A DNA stretch of 64,000 nt from contig NZ_VKAD01000001.1 of assembly GCF_008041945.1 (NCBI RefSeq), positions 248,001 through 312,000 on the forward strand, written 5' to 3'. Shown here piece after piece: positions 18,128-27,322 of the stretch (position 1 is the first letter of the stretch; each line of letters begins with the position of its first letter). Origin of the DNA: Reinekea thalattae (GTDB taxonomy: Bacteria > Pseudomonadota > Gammaproteobacteria > Pseudomonadales > Natronospirillaceae). The notes below the pieces were generated by a model that was given only the letters and a program-made list of their open reading frames with translations, was not told the DNA's origin and searched no databases. The position numbers and the translations under genes were made by a program.

Positions 18128-18817
18128 ATGAAAAAAAACTTGGTGATATTTTCAGTCATGTATGCGTTGTTACTGACTGGCTGCGGCAGCATGGAAGTTG
18201 CATCGCTACCGAGTTCAGAAAAACCAGGCGACCCTGAATATGCTCCAGTTCCGTCTGATTCATTATTGCCACCGCCAGGTGCCGGAGGTTCGTTATTTTC
18301 AGACGCTTACGGTTTAAGTTTGTATGGTGATAAAAAAGCTCGTCGCGTTGGCGATATCATCACCGTTCTTTTAGATGAAAGCACGCAAGGTTCTAAGTCT
18401 TCTGCGGCGTCATCGAGTAAAAGTTCCAGTGCAGAAATTACCGCACCGACCGTAGCCGGTTTTGGGCCCTTTAATTCATTGAGTGCGCAAGTTGAGGGTG
18501 GTCGAGATTTCAGTGGCTCAGGTGATGCAGACCAGTCTAACTCTTTGGTGGGTAATATCACGGTGACTGTTTCTGAAGTGCTGCCTAACGGTGTGCTTCG
18601 AGTGCGAGGCGAAAAGTGGATTACCTTGAATACCGGTGCAGAATTCATTCGTATTAAAGGCATGTTAAGGCCTGATGATATTAATTTAGACAATACAGTT
18701 TCTAGCCAAAAATTGGCCGATGCCCGTATTGCTTACAGCGGTTCAGGTGCTTTACAAAATGCCTCGAAGCAGGGCTGGTTATCGGCATTCTTTAATTCAC
18801 CATGGGTACCTTTTTAG
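18128..18817 (+). CDS. flgH: Flagellar L-ring lipoprotein FlgH
   Basis: 229 aa. Forms the outer-membrane bushing of the rod. A lipoprotein signal peptide is visible: MKKNLVIFSVMYALLLTGC with the lipid-attached cysteine at residue 19. The mature part has SLYGDKKARRVGDIITVLLD and LRVRGEKWITLNTGAEFIRI, family hallmarks. ATG 18128 is chosen because GGGGAG stands six bases upstream and it gives a proper signal peptide. An upstream in-frame ATG at 18107 adds seven charged residues. Confidence 0.96.
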   Translation: MKKNLVIFSVMYALLLTGCGSMEVASLPSSEKPGDPEYAPVPSDSLLPPPGAGGSLFSDAYGLSLYGDKKARRVGDIITVLLDESTQGSKSSAASSSKSSSAEITAPTVAGFGPFNSLSAQVEGGRDFSGSGDADQSNSLVGNITVTVSEVLPNGVLRVRGEKWITLNTGAEFIRIKGMLRPDDINLDNTVSSQKLADARIAYSGSGALQNASKQGWLSAFFNSPWVPF

Positions 18818-18862
18818 GCACGAATCAGCACTCAGACGCAGCGCTAAAATGAGATCATTATT

Positions 18863-19948
18863 ATGAAAAAACTGCTATTCATTATGTTAATTGGCCTATC
18901 TAATTTGGCCGTTGCCGATCGAATTAAAGATCTGGCTTCGGTGCAAGGTGTTCGCAGTAACGAGCTTATTGGTTACGGCTTAGTCGTTGGCTTAGATGGA
19001 ACGGGCGACAATGCCGATTTTACTGAGCAGACCTTCCGTAACATGATGGAACAGTTTGGAATCACCATTCCTGAAGGTGAAGACCCTGATATCGATAATG
19101 TTGCTGCCGTCAGTATTCATGCAACGTTACCGGCCTTTGCTAAACCAGGTCAGCAAATTGATATTACTGTATCGAGTCTCGGTAATGCCGATTCGTTGCG
19201 CGGAGGCAGTCTATTGTTAGCGCCATTACGCGGTGCCGATGGAAATATTTATGCCTTGGCTCAAGGCAGTGTCATCGTCAGCGGCTTTGGTGCTGAAGGT
19301 GAAGATGGCTCATCGATCAAAGTGAATATTCAAAGTGCAGGTCGAATACCAAATGGCGCAACGGTTGAGCGGTCAGTACCAACGTCCTTTTCTCAAGGTG
19401 ATCATCTAACCTTTAACCTACACCGTGCCGATTTTACAACTGCAAAACGCATGGCTGAAACCATTACCGATCTTTTAGGGCCAGATTCTGCTTATGCTCT
19501 TGATGCTACGTCGATTCGAGTGACAGCACCGCGCGATGCTAACCAACGAGTGAGCTTTTTAAGTGTGCTTGAAAATCTGGAAGTTACTCCGGGTGAAGAA
19601 TCTGCCAAGGTGATTATTAATTCCCGAACCGGAACCATTGTTGTAGGTCAGCATGTTGCTATTGATCCTGTTGCCATTACGCACGGAGATTTAACGGTCA
19701 CAATCGATAATAACCTCGAAGTGAATCAACCCGAAGGCTTCACCGCAGGTGAAACTGTCGTGGTACCGGACGCAGAAATTGACATCGAAGAAGAAGATCA
19801 ACCGATGTTCTTATTTGGCCCTGCGGTTACCTTGAATGACATTGTTAATGCCGTTAATGAAGTCGGTGCAGCGCCAGGTGATTTGATGGCAATTCTCGAA
19901 GCGCTAAAGTCTGCTGGTGCATTAAAAGCAGAACTGATCATTATATAA
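18863..19948 (+). CDS. flgI: Flagellar P-ring protein FlgI
   Basis: 361 aa, periplasmic ring around the rod, assembled with help of FlgA (6833-7639). Signal peptide [18 protein letters not shown], then [20 protein letters not shown], the family N terminus. [20 protein letters not shown] and the C-terminal [20 protein letters not shown] are also typical. It follows flgH by 45 nt. Confidence 0.97.
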   Translation: MKKLLFIMLIGLSNLAVADRIKDLASVQGVRSNELIGYGLVVGLDGTGDNADFTEQTFRNMMEQFGITIPEGEDPDIDNVAAVSIHATLPAFAKPGQQIDITVSSLGNADSLRGGSLLLAPLRGADGNIYALAQGSVIVSGFGAEGEDGSSIKVNIQSAGRIPNGATVERSVPTSFSQGDHLTFNLHRADFTTAKRMAETITDLLGPDSAYALDATSIRVTAPRDANQRVSFLSVLENLEVTPGEESAKVIINSRTGTIVVGQHVAIDPVAITHGDLTVTIDNNLEVNQPEGFTAGETVVVPDAEIDIEEEDQPMFLFGPAVTLNDIVNAVNEVGAAPGDLMAILEALKSAGALKAELIII

Positions 19949-19962
19949 AACCAACCATTACG

Positions 19963-19995
19963 CCGGTGGTTGATAGCATCTTATTGGCCCACCGG
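19963..19995 (+). other. Hairpin after flgI (weak terminator candidate)
   Basis: CCGGTGG (19963-19969) can pair with CCACCGG (19989-19995). No T-run follows directly; a TCTTTTTT stretch comes about 15 bases later. It may reduce read-through from flgI into flgJ, which has its own sigma-54 promoter. Confidence 0.35.
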
Positions 19996-20036
19996 TTGTG
20001 AGTAGCATTGTCTTTTTTGCAGGCGTTTATAAAACT

Positions 20037-20050
20037 GGCACGGCTCTGGC
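20037..20050 (+). promoter_or_regulatory. Sigma-54 promoter of flgJKL
   Basis: CTGGCACGGCTCTGGCTA has GG at 20037-20038 and GC at 20049-20050, ten bases apart, with a perfect TGGCACG -24 box. It separates flgJ-flgK-flgL from flgF-I. Confidence 0.8.
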
Positions 20051-20112
20051 TATATAAATAATAAGACCGATATTTTTGACGAATAGCGGCAATTTATTTC
20101 CGGAGGATGTTC

Positions 20113-21135
20113 ATGACAGCACAATTTGATGCCGCCTTTAATTACAACGATTTATCAGGCTTGAACTCGATAAAACAGGGCGCTCGTAAAGACGATCCTG
20201 AAGCATTAAAGGCTGTTGCGCAGCAGTTTGAATCAATGTTTATGGGCATGGTTTTAAAGAGTATGCGTGAGGCAAACGACGTCCTTCGATCAGATCTTCT
20301 CAATAGCAGCGAAACCGATTTTTATCGTCAAATGCATGATGAGCAGCTATCGCTGACGCTTTCTCAGCAAGGTGGTTTTGGTCTAGCAGACGTTATCTAT
20401 AAACAGTTAACAGATACCGGACGCGTCAAACTATCGGACATCGACTTAGAACCCTTTGAACAAAACCTAATGCAACGTAAGTCTGTTGAAAGCGAAGGCC
20501 AGTCAGAGTCTGACTTTATTGAAAGTTTAGGTATCCAGTTAAATAGCTCGTTGTTTGACGGCAGCCAAAACGACATAACTGAATCACCTAAGCAAGCAAG
20601 CGATGTGAGCAAGTCAGCTGGAGATGAAGTATCAAATATGGTGACGCCACTGTCGCAATATTTAAACTTCGACGGCCCTAAAGACTTTATTAAAAAAATG
20701 TTACCACTGGCTGAGAAAGCTGCAGATGCGATTGGTGTTTCAGCTAAAGTTTTGGTGGCCCAAGCGGCACTGGAAACAGGCTGGGGTGATAAGCAAATTA
20801 AGACAGAGTCGGGTGATTCGAGCTTTAACTTTTTTGGTATTAAAGCCAATCATAATTGGCAGGGCGAATCGGCTTCGACACTCACCACCGAATATATCGA
20901 TGGCCATGCTATTAAAATCAATGAGCCTTTTCGTGCCTACAGCGACCCACAACAATCATTCGATGATTATGCTCAATTTATAACGCAGCATGACCGCTAT
21001 AACTCGGCGGTTGAAAATGCAGATGACGATGCTAGTTACGTCACTGAATTACAAAATGCTGGCTATGCTACCGATCCTCAGTACGCAGAAAAAATAATTA
21101 CCATCGCCCAAAGCGATTGGTTCGATGAGTTTTAG
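20113..21135 (+). CDS. flgJ: Rod-binding protein and peptidoglycan hydrolase FlgJ
   Basis: 340 aa. The N-terminal rod-capping domain (about 25-105: ALKAVAQQFESMFMGMVLKS) is joined by a variable linker to a C-terminal GH73 muramidase domain (about 185-340). The catalytic glutamate is probably E221 in AALETGWGDK. The domain also has FNFFGIKANHNWQG and FRAYSDPQQSFDDYAQFI. It opens the cell wall for the rod. ATG 20113 has GGAGG six bases upstream; the ATG at 20107 is too close to the ribosome site. Confidence 0.95.
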   Translation: MTAQFDAAFNYNDLSGLNSIKQGARKDDPEALKAVAQQFESMFMGMVLKSMREANDVLRSDLLNSSETDFYRQMHDEQLSLTLSQQGGFGLADVIYKQLTDTGRVKLSDIDLEPFEQNLMQRKSVESEGQSESDFIESLGIQLNSSLFDGSQNDITESPKQASDVSKSAGDEVSNMVTPLSQYLNFDGPKDFIKKMLPLAEKAADAIGVSAKVLVAQAALETGWGDKQIKTESGDSSFNFFGIKANHNWQGESASTLTTEYIDGHAIKINEPFRAYSDPQQSFDDYAQFITQHDRYNSAVENADDDASYVTELQNAGYATDPQYAEKIITIAQSDWFDEF

Positions 21136-21145
21136 GAGTGTATAG

Positions 21146-24100
21146 ATGAGTCTGATAAATACTGCCATATCGGGCCTTAATGTCGCTCAAACTGCGCTAG
21201 AGGTAACCGGAAATAATATTTCTAATGCTGAGACAGAAGGCTACTCTAGGCAAGTGGTTGAGGTTTCATCATCCATTTCACTCTATACCGGCTCTGGTTA
21301 CATTGGTACTGGCGCAGACGTTGTTGATATTACTCGTATAACCGATGAATTTTTAACTGTTCAATTACGCTCGGATACTTCGGATTTTTTCGATCTTGAA
21401 ACCTACCGCGAATTAATTGAGCAAGTTGATACGCTAATTTCTACCGACTCTACTGGGTTACAATCCTCTATGGATCAGTTTTTTGCTGCCTTGCAAACGG
21501 CAGCAGAAAACCCTGCTTATATTCCATCAAGAGAAGTGCTAATCGGTGAGGCCGAAAGTTTGTCGGCTCAATTTAATATGGTTGCCGATTATCTCAACGA
21601 TATAGAAACGACTTTAGATAGCCAAATCGCCGCATCGGCAAAAGAAGTAAATTCTCTGGCAGAAACCATTGCGTTGTTGAACCAGCAAATTATGTCTTCA
21701 GCTGGTTCAGCAACAGGGTTAGATGCGAATGACCTACTCGATGCGCGTGACCAAGCGGTTTTAGAACTGAGCAGTTATATTGATGTCGATGTTGATGAAG
21801 TCGACGGCGGTTACAATATTTCTATTGGTAGTGGCCAGGCCTTAGTACTCGGTGTGACCTCCTATTCTATCGAGGCCACAGCCTCGGAGTCTGATCCAAC
21901 TCAGATGGGTATTACTTACGTTGGCGCGACCAGTCGAGTTGATATTACCGATGACATTAGTGGTGGCTCGATTGCCGGCATGATCGATTTTCGTGAGCAA
22001 TCTTTAGATAGCACCTACAACAGTATCGGTCAGCTAGCATTGACAATTTCTGAGGCGATTAACTCAACCCACACTTATGGTCTCGACTTGAATGGTGAAT
22101 GGGGTGGTGAATTCTTTAGTGAAATTAATAGCGATGATTTGGTTAGTAATCGAGTCACCAGCTTTTACACCAATACGTCGGCAAACGATAATTATTTTAG
22201 TGTCTATATTGAAGACACCAGTGCGCTGACTGGCAGCGATTACACGCTATCTGTTCCAGGACCTGGCACTACGCGTTACCAGATAACCGATGGCGATGGT
22301 AATGTTGTATTAGAAGGCGGTTTACAAAATGACTTCCCTCAAGAAATTGAATTTGATGGCTTGCGGCTAGTGATTGAAGATGGAAGTTTTGCTGAAGGCG
22401 ATGGCTTTACCATCAATCCTTACAGCGGCGCTGCAGAAAATATGACAACAGTGATCAGTGATCCTGAAGCAGTTGCGTTGGCTTATCCGATTCGTGCCAT
22501 TACAAACCTGAGTAATAACGGTTCTGGCGAAATAGACCAAGGTACTATGCTCAGTATCGATACTGAAACATTTTCAGTCGACGGTGAATTATCGCCACCG
22601 TTAGTGATCGTTTTTCATGATGAATACACCTACTCTGTATATGATAATACCGATGAAGGTAATCCGGTTTCACTTGAGCCGCCATTAGAATACTTAAGCT
22701 ATGTTCCCGGTACTACCAATACTATTTTTACCGATGATCCAGGTGAAACTCAGGTCAGCAGTTGGCGAGCTCGCTTGCCTTTTGATGCAACCACTGTCGA
22801 TCAGGGTGATACTGAAGATTTATATAACGGCATAAACCCGGAGCGTTTCGAGTTCTATTATACCGATAGCGAAACTGGTGAGGTCACCCTAATGGATGAT
22901 CTGTCGACTGAAAGCGGTGCCTCTGCGGCAGAAATAGCAAATGAGTTGAGTTTTATTGATGGTGTTGAGGCTCGCGCCTATACCGAAGTTCAGATGACCA
23001 ACTTCACCAATAATGGCACGACCTATGTACCAGACAATGAATTCGAGGTATGGATAAACGGCTTCAATATTACTAGCGAGGTGACTGCATCTTCGCAAAC
23101 AACCTATATGGATGGTTATCCAGAAGAAGTACCTGACGAAATGACGCCAGACTTTTTGGCCGATCGTATTAATAGCCATTATGAGCTTGTTGATTCGGGC
23201 ATTGTTGCTTATAGCGACGGTACTACGCTAACAATTGTCGATTCCAGCGGTGAAGATATTGTTATTGAGATGACCGGTGACAAGCCAGATGAAGTGCTTG
23301 TTGATGGTGTGCCGGACGTGATTGATCCAGGTGACTCTTTCCAACTTAGTACAGGGCAAACTTGGTCGATAGATCCTATTGTGGGCAATACCGATGGTTC
23401 GCTTAACAACAATACGGGCTATGATTTTACTGAGGAAGGCCCTTATGAATATGAGCTATATTTGCCGGATGGTCGCACGGGTTATATCACGCTAGATCAA
23501 AACTACTCTGATGCCGAAACGATGATTGCGGATATAGAGGATAAAATCACAGATTTACTGGATGATACATCCGTTGCTGAAGTTTCTATCGATGCCAGTG
23601 GCAATCTAAGCTATAAAACATTGATGACTATTTCTGGAACAGGTGATCCTACTCAGGTTGAAGCGGTCAGTATTGGTGGGCAAGTCGATATCACAATGGC
23701 TGATGGTATCTCGTTAGAAACTGACCCTGATATTGGTGGTATTTTCAATGGCATACCAGATGCGCAATCAACTTATTTTGGTTTCCAGTTTGAAATATCG
23801 GGTAATCCAGAAGCTGGAGATGAATTTAGTATTGAGTGGAATGAAGACGGTGTCTCAGATAACCGTAACGCGTTAGATTTAGTCAATCTAGAAACTGCAG
23901 AAATTGTTTATGGCACCACCACCATGGGTGAACTTTATAGCCTGACGGTTGAACGAGTCGGTGCGCAAACATCTTCGGTACAGGTATTGGCTAGTGCCTC
24001 TGAAGTGATTCTTGAAACAACGGCGGCTGAAGTACAGAGTATTCAAGGTGTTAACCTTGATGAAGAGGCCGCACTGTTGATTGAGTATCAAGCTTTATAC

Positions 24101-24166
24101 AGTGCAAATGCTAAAGTTATTTCGGTAGCGCAAGAACTGTTTGATACATTATTAGCAACATTTTAA
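21146..24166 (+). CDS. flgK: Enlarged hook-filament junction protein FlgK (1006 aa)
   Basis: HAP1, normally about 450-650 aa. Conserved ends: SLINTAISGLNVAQTALEVT and NNISNAETEGYSRQVVEVSS at the N terminus, LIEYQALYSANAKVISVAQE at the C terminus. The central region (roughly 300-900) is enlarged and rich in D, E, S, T and G. No cysteine was seen. Residues 568-885 contain a stretch like that of FlgE: FEFYY...GASAAEIANELSFIDGV, FEVWINGFNI, then GGIFNGIPDAQS at 864. GGAG lies seven bases upstream of ATG, 10 nt after flgJ. FlgN (5861-6346) should be its chaperone. Confidence 0.94.
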   Translation: MSLINTAISGLNVAQTALEVTGNNISNAETEGYSRQVVEVSSSISLYTGSGYIGTGADVVDITRITDEFLTVQLRSDTSDFFDLETYRELIEQVDTLISTDSTGLQSSMDQFFAALQTAAENPAYIPSREVLIGEAESLSAQFNMVADYLNDIETTLDSQIAASAKEVNSLAETIALLNQQIMSSAGSATGLDANDLLDARDQAVLELSSYIDVDVDEVDGGYNISIGSGQALVLGVTSYSIEATASESDPTQMGITYVGATSRVDITDDISGGSIAGMIDFREQSLDSTYNSIGQLALTISEAINSTHTYGLDLNGEWGGEFFSEINSDDLVSNRVTSFYTNTSANDNYFSVYIEDTSALTGSDYTLSVPGPGTTRYQITDGDGNVVLEGGLQNDFPQEIEFDGLRLVIEDGSFAEGDGFTINPYSGAAENMTTVISDPEAVALAYPIRAITNLSNNGSGEIDQGTMLSIDTETFSVDGELSPPLVIVFHDEYTYSVYDNTDEGNPVSLEPPLEYLSYVPGTTNTIFTDDPGETQVSSWRARLPFDATTVDQGDTEDLYNGINPERFEFYYTDSETGEVTLMDDLSTESGASAAEIANELSFIDGVEARAYTEVQMTNFTNNGTTYVPDNEFEVWINGFNITSEVTASSQTTYMDGYPEEVPDEMTPDFLADRINSHYELVDSGIVAYSDGTTLTIVDSSGEDIVIEMTGDKPDEVLVDGVPDVIDPGDSFQLSTGQTWSIDPIVGNTDGSLNNNTGYDFTEEGPYEYELYLPDGRTGYITLDQNYSDAETMIADIEDKITDLLDDTSVAEVSIDASGNLSYKTLMTISGTGDPTQVEAVSIGGQVDITMADGISLETDPDIGGIFNGIPDAQSTYFGFQFEISGNPEAGDEFSIEWNEDGVSDNRNALDLVNLETAEIVYGTTTMGELYSLTVERVGAQTSSVQVLASASEVILETTAAEVQSIQGVNLDEEAALLIEYQALYSANAKVISVAQELFDTLLATF

Positions 24167-24303
24167 TTTTAACTACTAAAGCAGAATATTTATCAACTAG
24201 GTGTTGTTCTCAGTAGCGCAGGTTCTTAATAACACAGTTTTTAGTAATACATATTCTTAATAGTTAATGCTCTTAGAAACAAACGCTCTATAAGGAGCCC
24301 GTT

Positions 24304-25542
24304 ATGGCTGATCGTATTTCAACATCCTGGAGTTATAGCCAGCCGATTAGTGATATGTTGAGTTTGCAGGTACAGGTGAACGAAACTTACTCCAAAATTA
24401 GTTCTGGTAAAGAGGTTCAAACCGCCTCTGATGATCCTGTGGCTATGGCGCGTATCCTTCAGCTGGATCAAGACATTAACCAGATGGAACAATATCAAGA
24501 AAACATAGATATGTTGGAGGCTCGGCTAGAAATTGAAGACGCAGCCTTGTCTGGCGTTGCCGATGTGTTGCAAGGTATTCGTGAGTTGGTTGTGCAAGCA
24601 GGTAATGAAGGGGTTTACGAAGACACAGAGCTTCAGGCTATAGCCGATGAGATTCAGCAGTATCTATATTCGTTAGTCGACTTAGCTAACAGTAAGGATG
24701 GTGGTGGTGAGTATTTGTTTTCTGGTTTTCAGGGTGATGACATGGCGTTTGTCGAATCCCCAGGCGGTGGTTACAGTTATCAAGGAGATGATGGTGTCCG
24801 AGAAATTAAAATCAGTGACAGCGTAACGCTCGATGCTAGTGATGCTGGCTCGGAAGTTTTTTTGGATATCGATTCTGCCAGTACATCCTTTTATTCTTTT
24901 GCCAGCGATCAAAATACTGGCAGTGGAATTATCACGCAGGGTATTACTGTTGATCAAGAAGCGCTTGATGAGTTTTACCCGGATGATTTTTATATTGAAT
25001 TTAACAATGAATATGAATTGGATCCGCCTAATACCAACTATACCGTTTATCGCGTTTCTGACGGTCGAATAATGGAAGGTCTTGAGAACGTCGAATATTA
25101 TGAGGGCCAAGATATCGTGGTCGGTGGTATGAGTGTTGAGATTACAGGTGATCCTTACGCAGGCGATCAGTTTATTGTTGAATCATCACAGACTCAAAGT
25201 ATGTTCGTTTCGATCGAAAAAATAATTTACGCCATTGAAAATTATTCTGATAACACTGAGCTGTATGCAGCTGCCATTGCAGATGGCTTAGATAATATGG
25301 ACTATATTATTGATAACGTTTCAACGGTTAGAGCCAGTATTGGTTCACGCTTAAATACAGCAGACAATGTTGATAACCAGATGGCGGATAATATTTTAGC
25401 CTCACAAGAAATCCGTTCAGATCTTGAGGATTTAGATTACGCCGAGGCTGTGAGTAATTTGCAATATCAGGAATTTGTTTTGCAGGCAGTTCAACAAACC
25501 TATTCAACAATTTCTCAATTGAGCCTGTTTGATTACATCTAA
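24304..25542 (+). CDS. flgL: Hook-filament junction protein FlgL
   Basis: 412 aa, HAP3. N-terminal flagellin-like helix with SKISSGKEVQTASDDPVAMA, then VLQGIRELVVQAGNEGVYED and GGGEYLFSGFQGD. C-terminal LQYQEFVLQAVQQTYSTISQ. Length is near normal (300-420), unlike FlgE, FlgK, FliC and FliD. AAGGAG is upstream of ATG. The 137 nt before it hold loosely repeated TTCTTAATA-like units but no promoter that I can identify. Confidence 0.94.
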   Translation: MADRISTSWSYSQPISDMLSLQVQVNETYSKISSGKEVQTASDDPVAMARILQLDQDINQMEQYQENIDMLEARLEIEDAALSGVADVLQGIRELVVQAGNEGVYEDTELQAIADEIQQYLYSLVDLANSKDGGGEYLFSGFQGDDMAFVESPGGGYSYQGDDGVREIKISDSVTLDASDAGSEVFLDIDSASTSFYSFASDQNTGSGIITQGITVDQEALDEFYPDDFYIEFNNEYELDPPNTNYTVYRVSDGRIMEGLENVEYYEGQDIVVGGMSVEITGDPYAGDQFIVESSQTQSMFVSIEKIIYAIENYSDNTELYAAAIADGLDNMDYIIDNVSTVRASIGSRLNTADNVDNQMADNILASQEIRSDLEDLDYAEAVSNLQYQEFVLQAVQQTYSTISQLSLFDYI

Positions 25543-25558
25543 TGATTCGGTTACTTCC

Positions 25559-25581
25559 CCAGTAGAGTAGAGCTCTACTGG
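25559..25581. terminator. Inverted repeat between flgL and a convergent small gene
   Basis: A perfect nine-base stem CCAGTAGAG / CTCTACTGG with a five-base loop, 16 nt after the flgL stop and overlapping the 3' end of the convergent gene. There is no strong T-run on either side, so it may be a weak two-way terminator. Confidence 0.45.
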
Positions 25582-25880
25582 TCGCCTTCTTGCTTGAACT
25601 TACCTGCTTGTTTTTCTTTTGTATAACTCAATTCACCAATCTTTAATTGTTGTTGTAGTTTATTTTTTTGCTCACTAAATAGTGCGTTATTTTTATCAAT
25701 TATGTCTTGCCAACTGTCAGCATATTGACTTAACACCTTAACGTTTTTTGTGTTTGCGTCGCTACGTTCAACTAAGTCCTGTAGTTTTTCTTGCCACTGC
25801 TGTAGTGCCTTGGGTAGCCTCTCGGTTTTTAGCCAAAGTGCTTTAAATTCTTTATCTAGTTTATCCAGTTCGTGTTTCAT
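25575..25880 (-). CDS. Small helical protein of unknown function, convergent to flgL
   Basis: 101 aa, no recognised family. Sequence is highly charged and helical (KHELDKLDKEFKALWLKTER, LQQWQEKLQDLVERSDA), without signal peptide or membrane segment. Size and composition resemble cytoplasmic export chaperones such as FliT or FlgN, and no fliS or fliT is present in this window. The resemblance is only general. The ribosome site is weak (GTGAGCC). It may be a flagellar chaperone or an unrelated gene. Confidence 0.5.
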   Translation of the reverse strand: MKHELDKLDKEFKALWLKTERLPKALQQWQEKLQDLVERSDANTKNVKVLSQYADSWQDIIDKNNALFSEQKNKLQQQLKIGELSYTKEKQAGKFKQEGDQ

Positions 25881-26187
25881 TAATGGCTCACATTAGAGTT
25901 ATATAGCTAAAATGGTTGTAGGTATAAGAGTTATAGGTAAATAAATTCTGTTACTTGAGTTTACCATCCTATTTAAAAGTTACTACGATATTGGCTTTAT
26001 ATTTCGTCGTGACGATCAACGTTCATTGAGTGTCTATCAAAGTTTTAATATGAATGAGAATCGCTTGATAGTGAGAGTAATTATTGTTGACATCTATCGT
26101 ATTTTTTATTAGCAACCTGCAAAAGTTGTATTGTTTTTCGGTAGCTATTCGCCTACCTTGTGATGCAAATAAATAAGGAGATGCGCC
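25881..26187. other. 307-bp intergenic region upstream of bacterioferritin genes
   Basis: AT-rich, no convincing gene. It should hold the promoter of the plus-strand bacterioferritin pair. The stretch ATGAATGAGAATCGCTTGA near 26050-26068 partly matches a Fur box (AATGA-AATC core), but the match is weak. Confidence 0.35.
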
Positions 26188-26664
26188 ATGAAGGGTGATC
26201 GCCAAGTATTGGTTGAATTAAATAAAATATTAAAGAATGAGCTGACGTCGATTAACCAGTTTTTTTTACACGCACGCATGTATAACAACTGGGGTTTTGA
26301 GGTTTTAAATGAAAAGGCTTATAAAAAATCGATTAAAGATATGAAACAGTCTGATGAAATCATTAATCGTATTTTGTTCTTAGAGGGTCTGCCAAATTTA
26401 CAAGACCTAGGTAAGTTGCACATTGGCGAGCATACCGAAGAGATGATCGAGTGTGATAGCCAAATACAGTTGGCGCAAATTGCTCAGTTAAAAGACTCCA
26501 TTAAAGTTTGTGAAGATTTAAAAGACTTTACCTCTCGTGAGCTGTTAAAAAGTATTTTAGCCTATGAGGAAGACTATCTCGATTGGTTGGAAACTCAACA
26601 ACATCTCATTGAAACGCTAAGCATTGAGAAATACTTACAGTCACAAATTCACGATGATGACTAA
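26188..26664 (+). CDS. bfr: Bacterioferritin subunit, haem-binding type with degenerate ferroxidase site
   Basis: 158 aa, iron-storage cage subunit. Aligned to E. coli Bfr without gaps through residue 130, it keeps E18, haem ligand M52 and E127. It has D51 for E51, Q54 for H54, Q94 for E94 and Y130 for H130. The di-iron centre is therefore likely non-functional while haem binding is kept. LFLEGLPNLQDLGKLHIGE confirms the family. It precedes a second subunit with the opposite pattern by 49 nt, so mixed 24-mers are expected. AAGGAG is upstream of ATG. Confidence 0.93.
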   Translation: MKGDRQVLVELNKILKNELTSINQFFLHARMYNNWGFEVLNEKAYKKSIKDMKQSDEIINRILFLEGLPNLQDLGKLHIGEHTEEMIECDSQIQLAQIAQLKDSIKVCEDLKDFTSRELLKSILAYEEDYLDWLETQQHLIETLSIEKYLQSQIHDDD

Positions 26665-26713
26665 TATTTCTAATATTACACATCGCTTTGTTAAAGAATC
26701 ATAGGAGCACAGT

Positions 26714-27181
26714 ATGAAGGGTAATCAAAAAATCATTGATGCATTAAATAGTTTGTTAGCACTAGAACTTACAGCGATGGATCAATACTTTATTCACAGT
26801 GAAATGTATGCCGATTGGGGTATCACAAAACTCTATGAACGCATTGCGCATGAATTTGACGATGAAAAAAGCCATGCTAAAGCGTTGATTGAACGGATGC
26901 TGTTTTTGGAAGGCGTACCAGATATGGCAGGGCGAGCGCCATTGCGTATTGGTAAGGATGTTCCAGCCATGCTCGATGCCGATTTGCAGGTAGAATATGA
27001 AGTACAAAAGGTGCTGGTAGAAACAATGGCGCTATGCGAACAAGAAAAAGACTTCCATACACGGCATATATTGCAAACCTTACTGGAAGATACCGAGGTT
27101 GATCACGCCTGGTGGCTGGAACAGCAACTTGGTTTAATCAAGCGTATTGGCTTAGAAAACTACATTCAGTCGCAGCTTTAA
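26714..27181 (+). CDS. bfr: Bacterioferritin subunit, ferroxidase type lacking the haem methionine
   Basis: 155 aa. Ferroxidase ligands are present: E18, E51, H54, E94 and an ExxH pair (E128/H131, shifted by a one-residue insertion). Position 52, the haem-ligating Met in classic Bfr, is Lys. It complements the preceding subunit, as in the two-subunit bacterioferritins known from Neisseria, Magnetospirillum and Pseudomonas. An intrinsic terminator follows 49 nt after the stop. AGGAG lies ahead of ATG. Confidence 0.93.
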   Translation: MKGNQKIIDALNSLLALELTAMDQYFIHSEMYADWGITKLYERIAHEFDDEKSHAKALIERMLFLEGVPDMAGRAPLRIGKDVPAMLDADLQVEYEVQKVLVETMALCEQEKDFHTRHILQTLLEDTEVDHAWWLEQQLGLIKRIGLENYIQSQL

Positions 27182-27230
27182 CGGCTCGTGTTAGCCAATA
27201 AGCGCATTAGTTTGTTTCATAAAATCGATT

Positions 27231-27257
27231 AAAGCAGGCTTGATGTCTGCTTTTTTT
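27231..27257 (+). terminator. Rho-independent terminator of the bacterioferritin pair
   Basis: AAAGCAG and CTGCTTT form a seven-pair stem with a nine-base loop, continuing into a run of T (27251-27257). Confidence 0.85.
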
Positions 27258-27280
27258 GTGGGTTTAGCTCGAATCGAAGT

Positions 27281-27322
27281 AAAAGCAATGATTCTTATCA
27301 ATAAATGAGAATCATTGCTTTT
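27281..27322. promoter_or_regulatory. 18-bp inverted repeat, likely Fur site upstream of bfd
   Basis: AAAAGCAATGATTCTTAT (27281-27298) and ATGAGAATCATTGCTTTT (27305-27322) are inverted copies with one mismatch around a six-base centre. They contain AATGAGAATCATT, close to the Fur core AATGATAATCATT. A second Fur-like stretch (GAGAATGACTATTATTC) starts near 27332. Bfd is iron-starvation induced in other bacteria, so Fur repression is expected. Confidence 0.65.
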
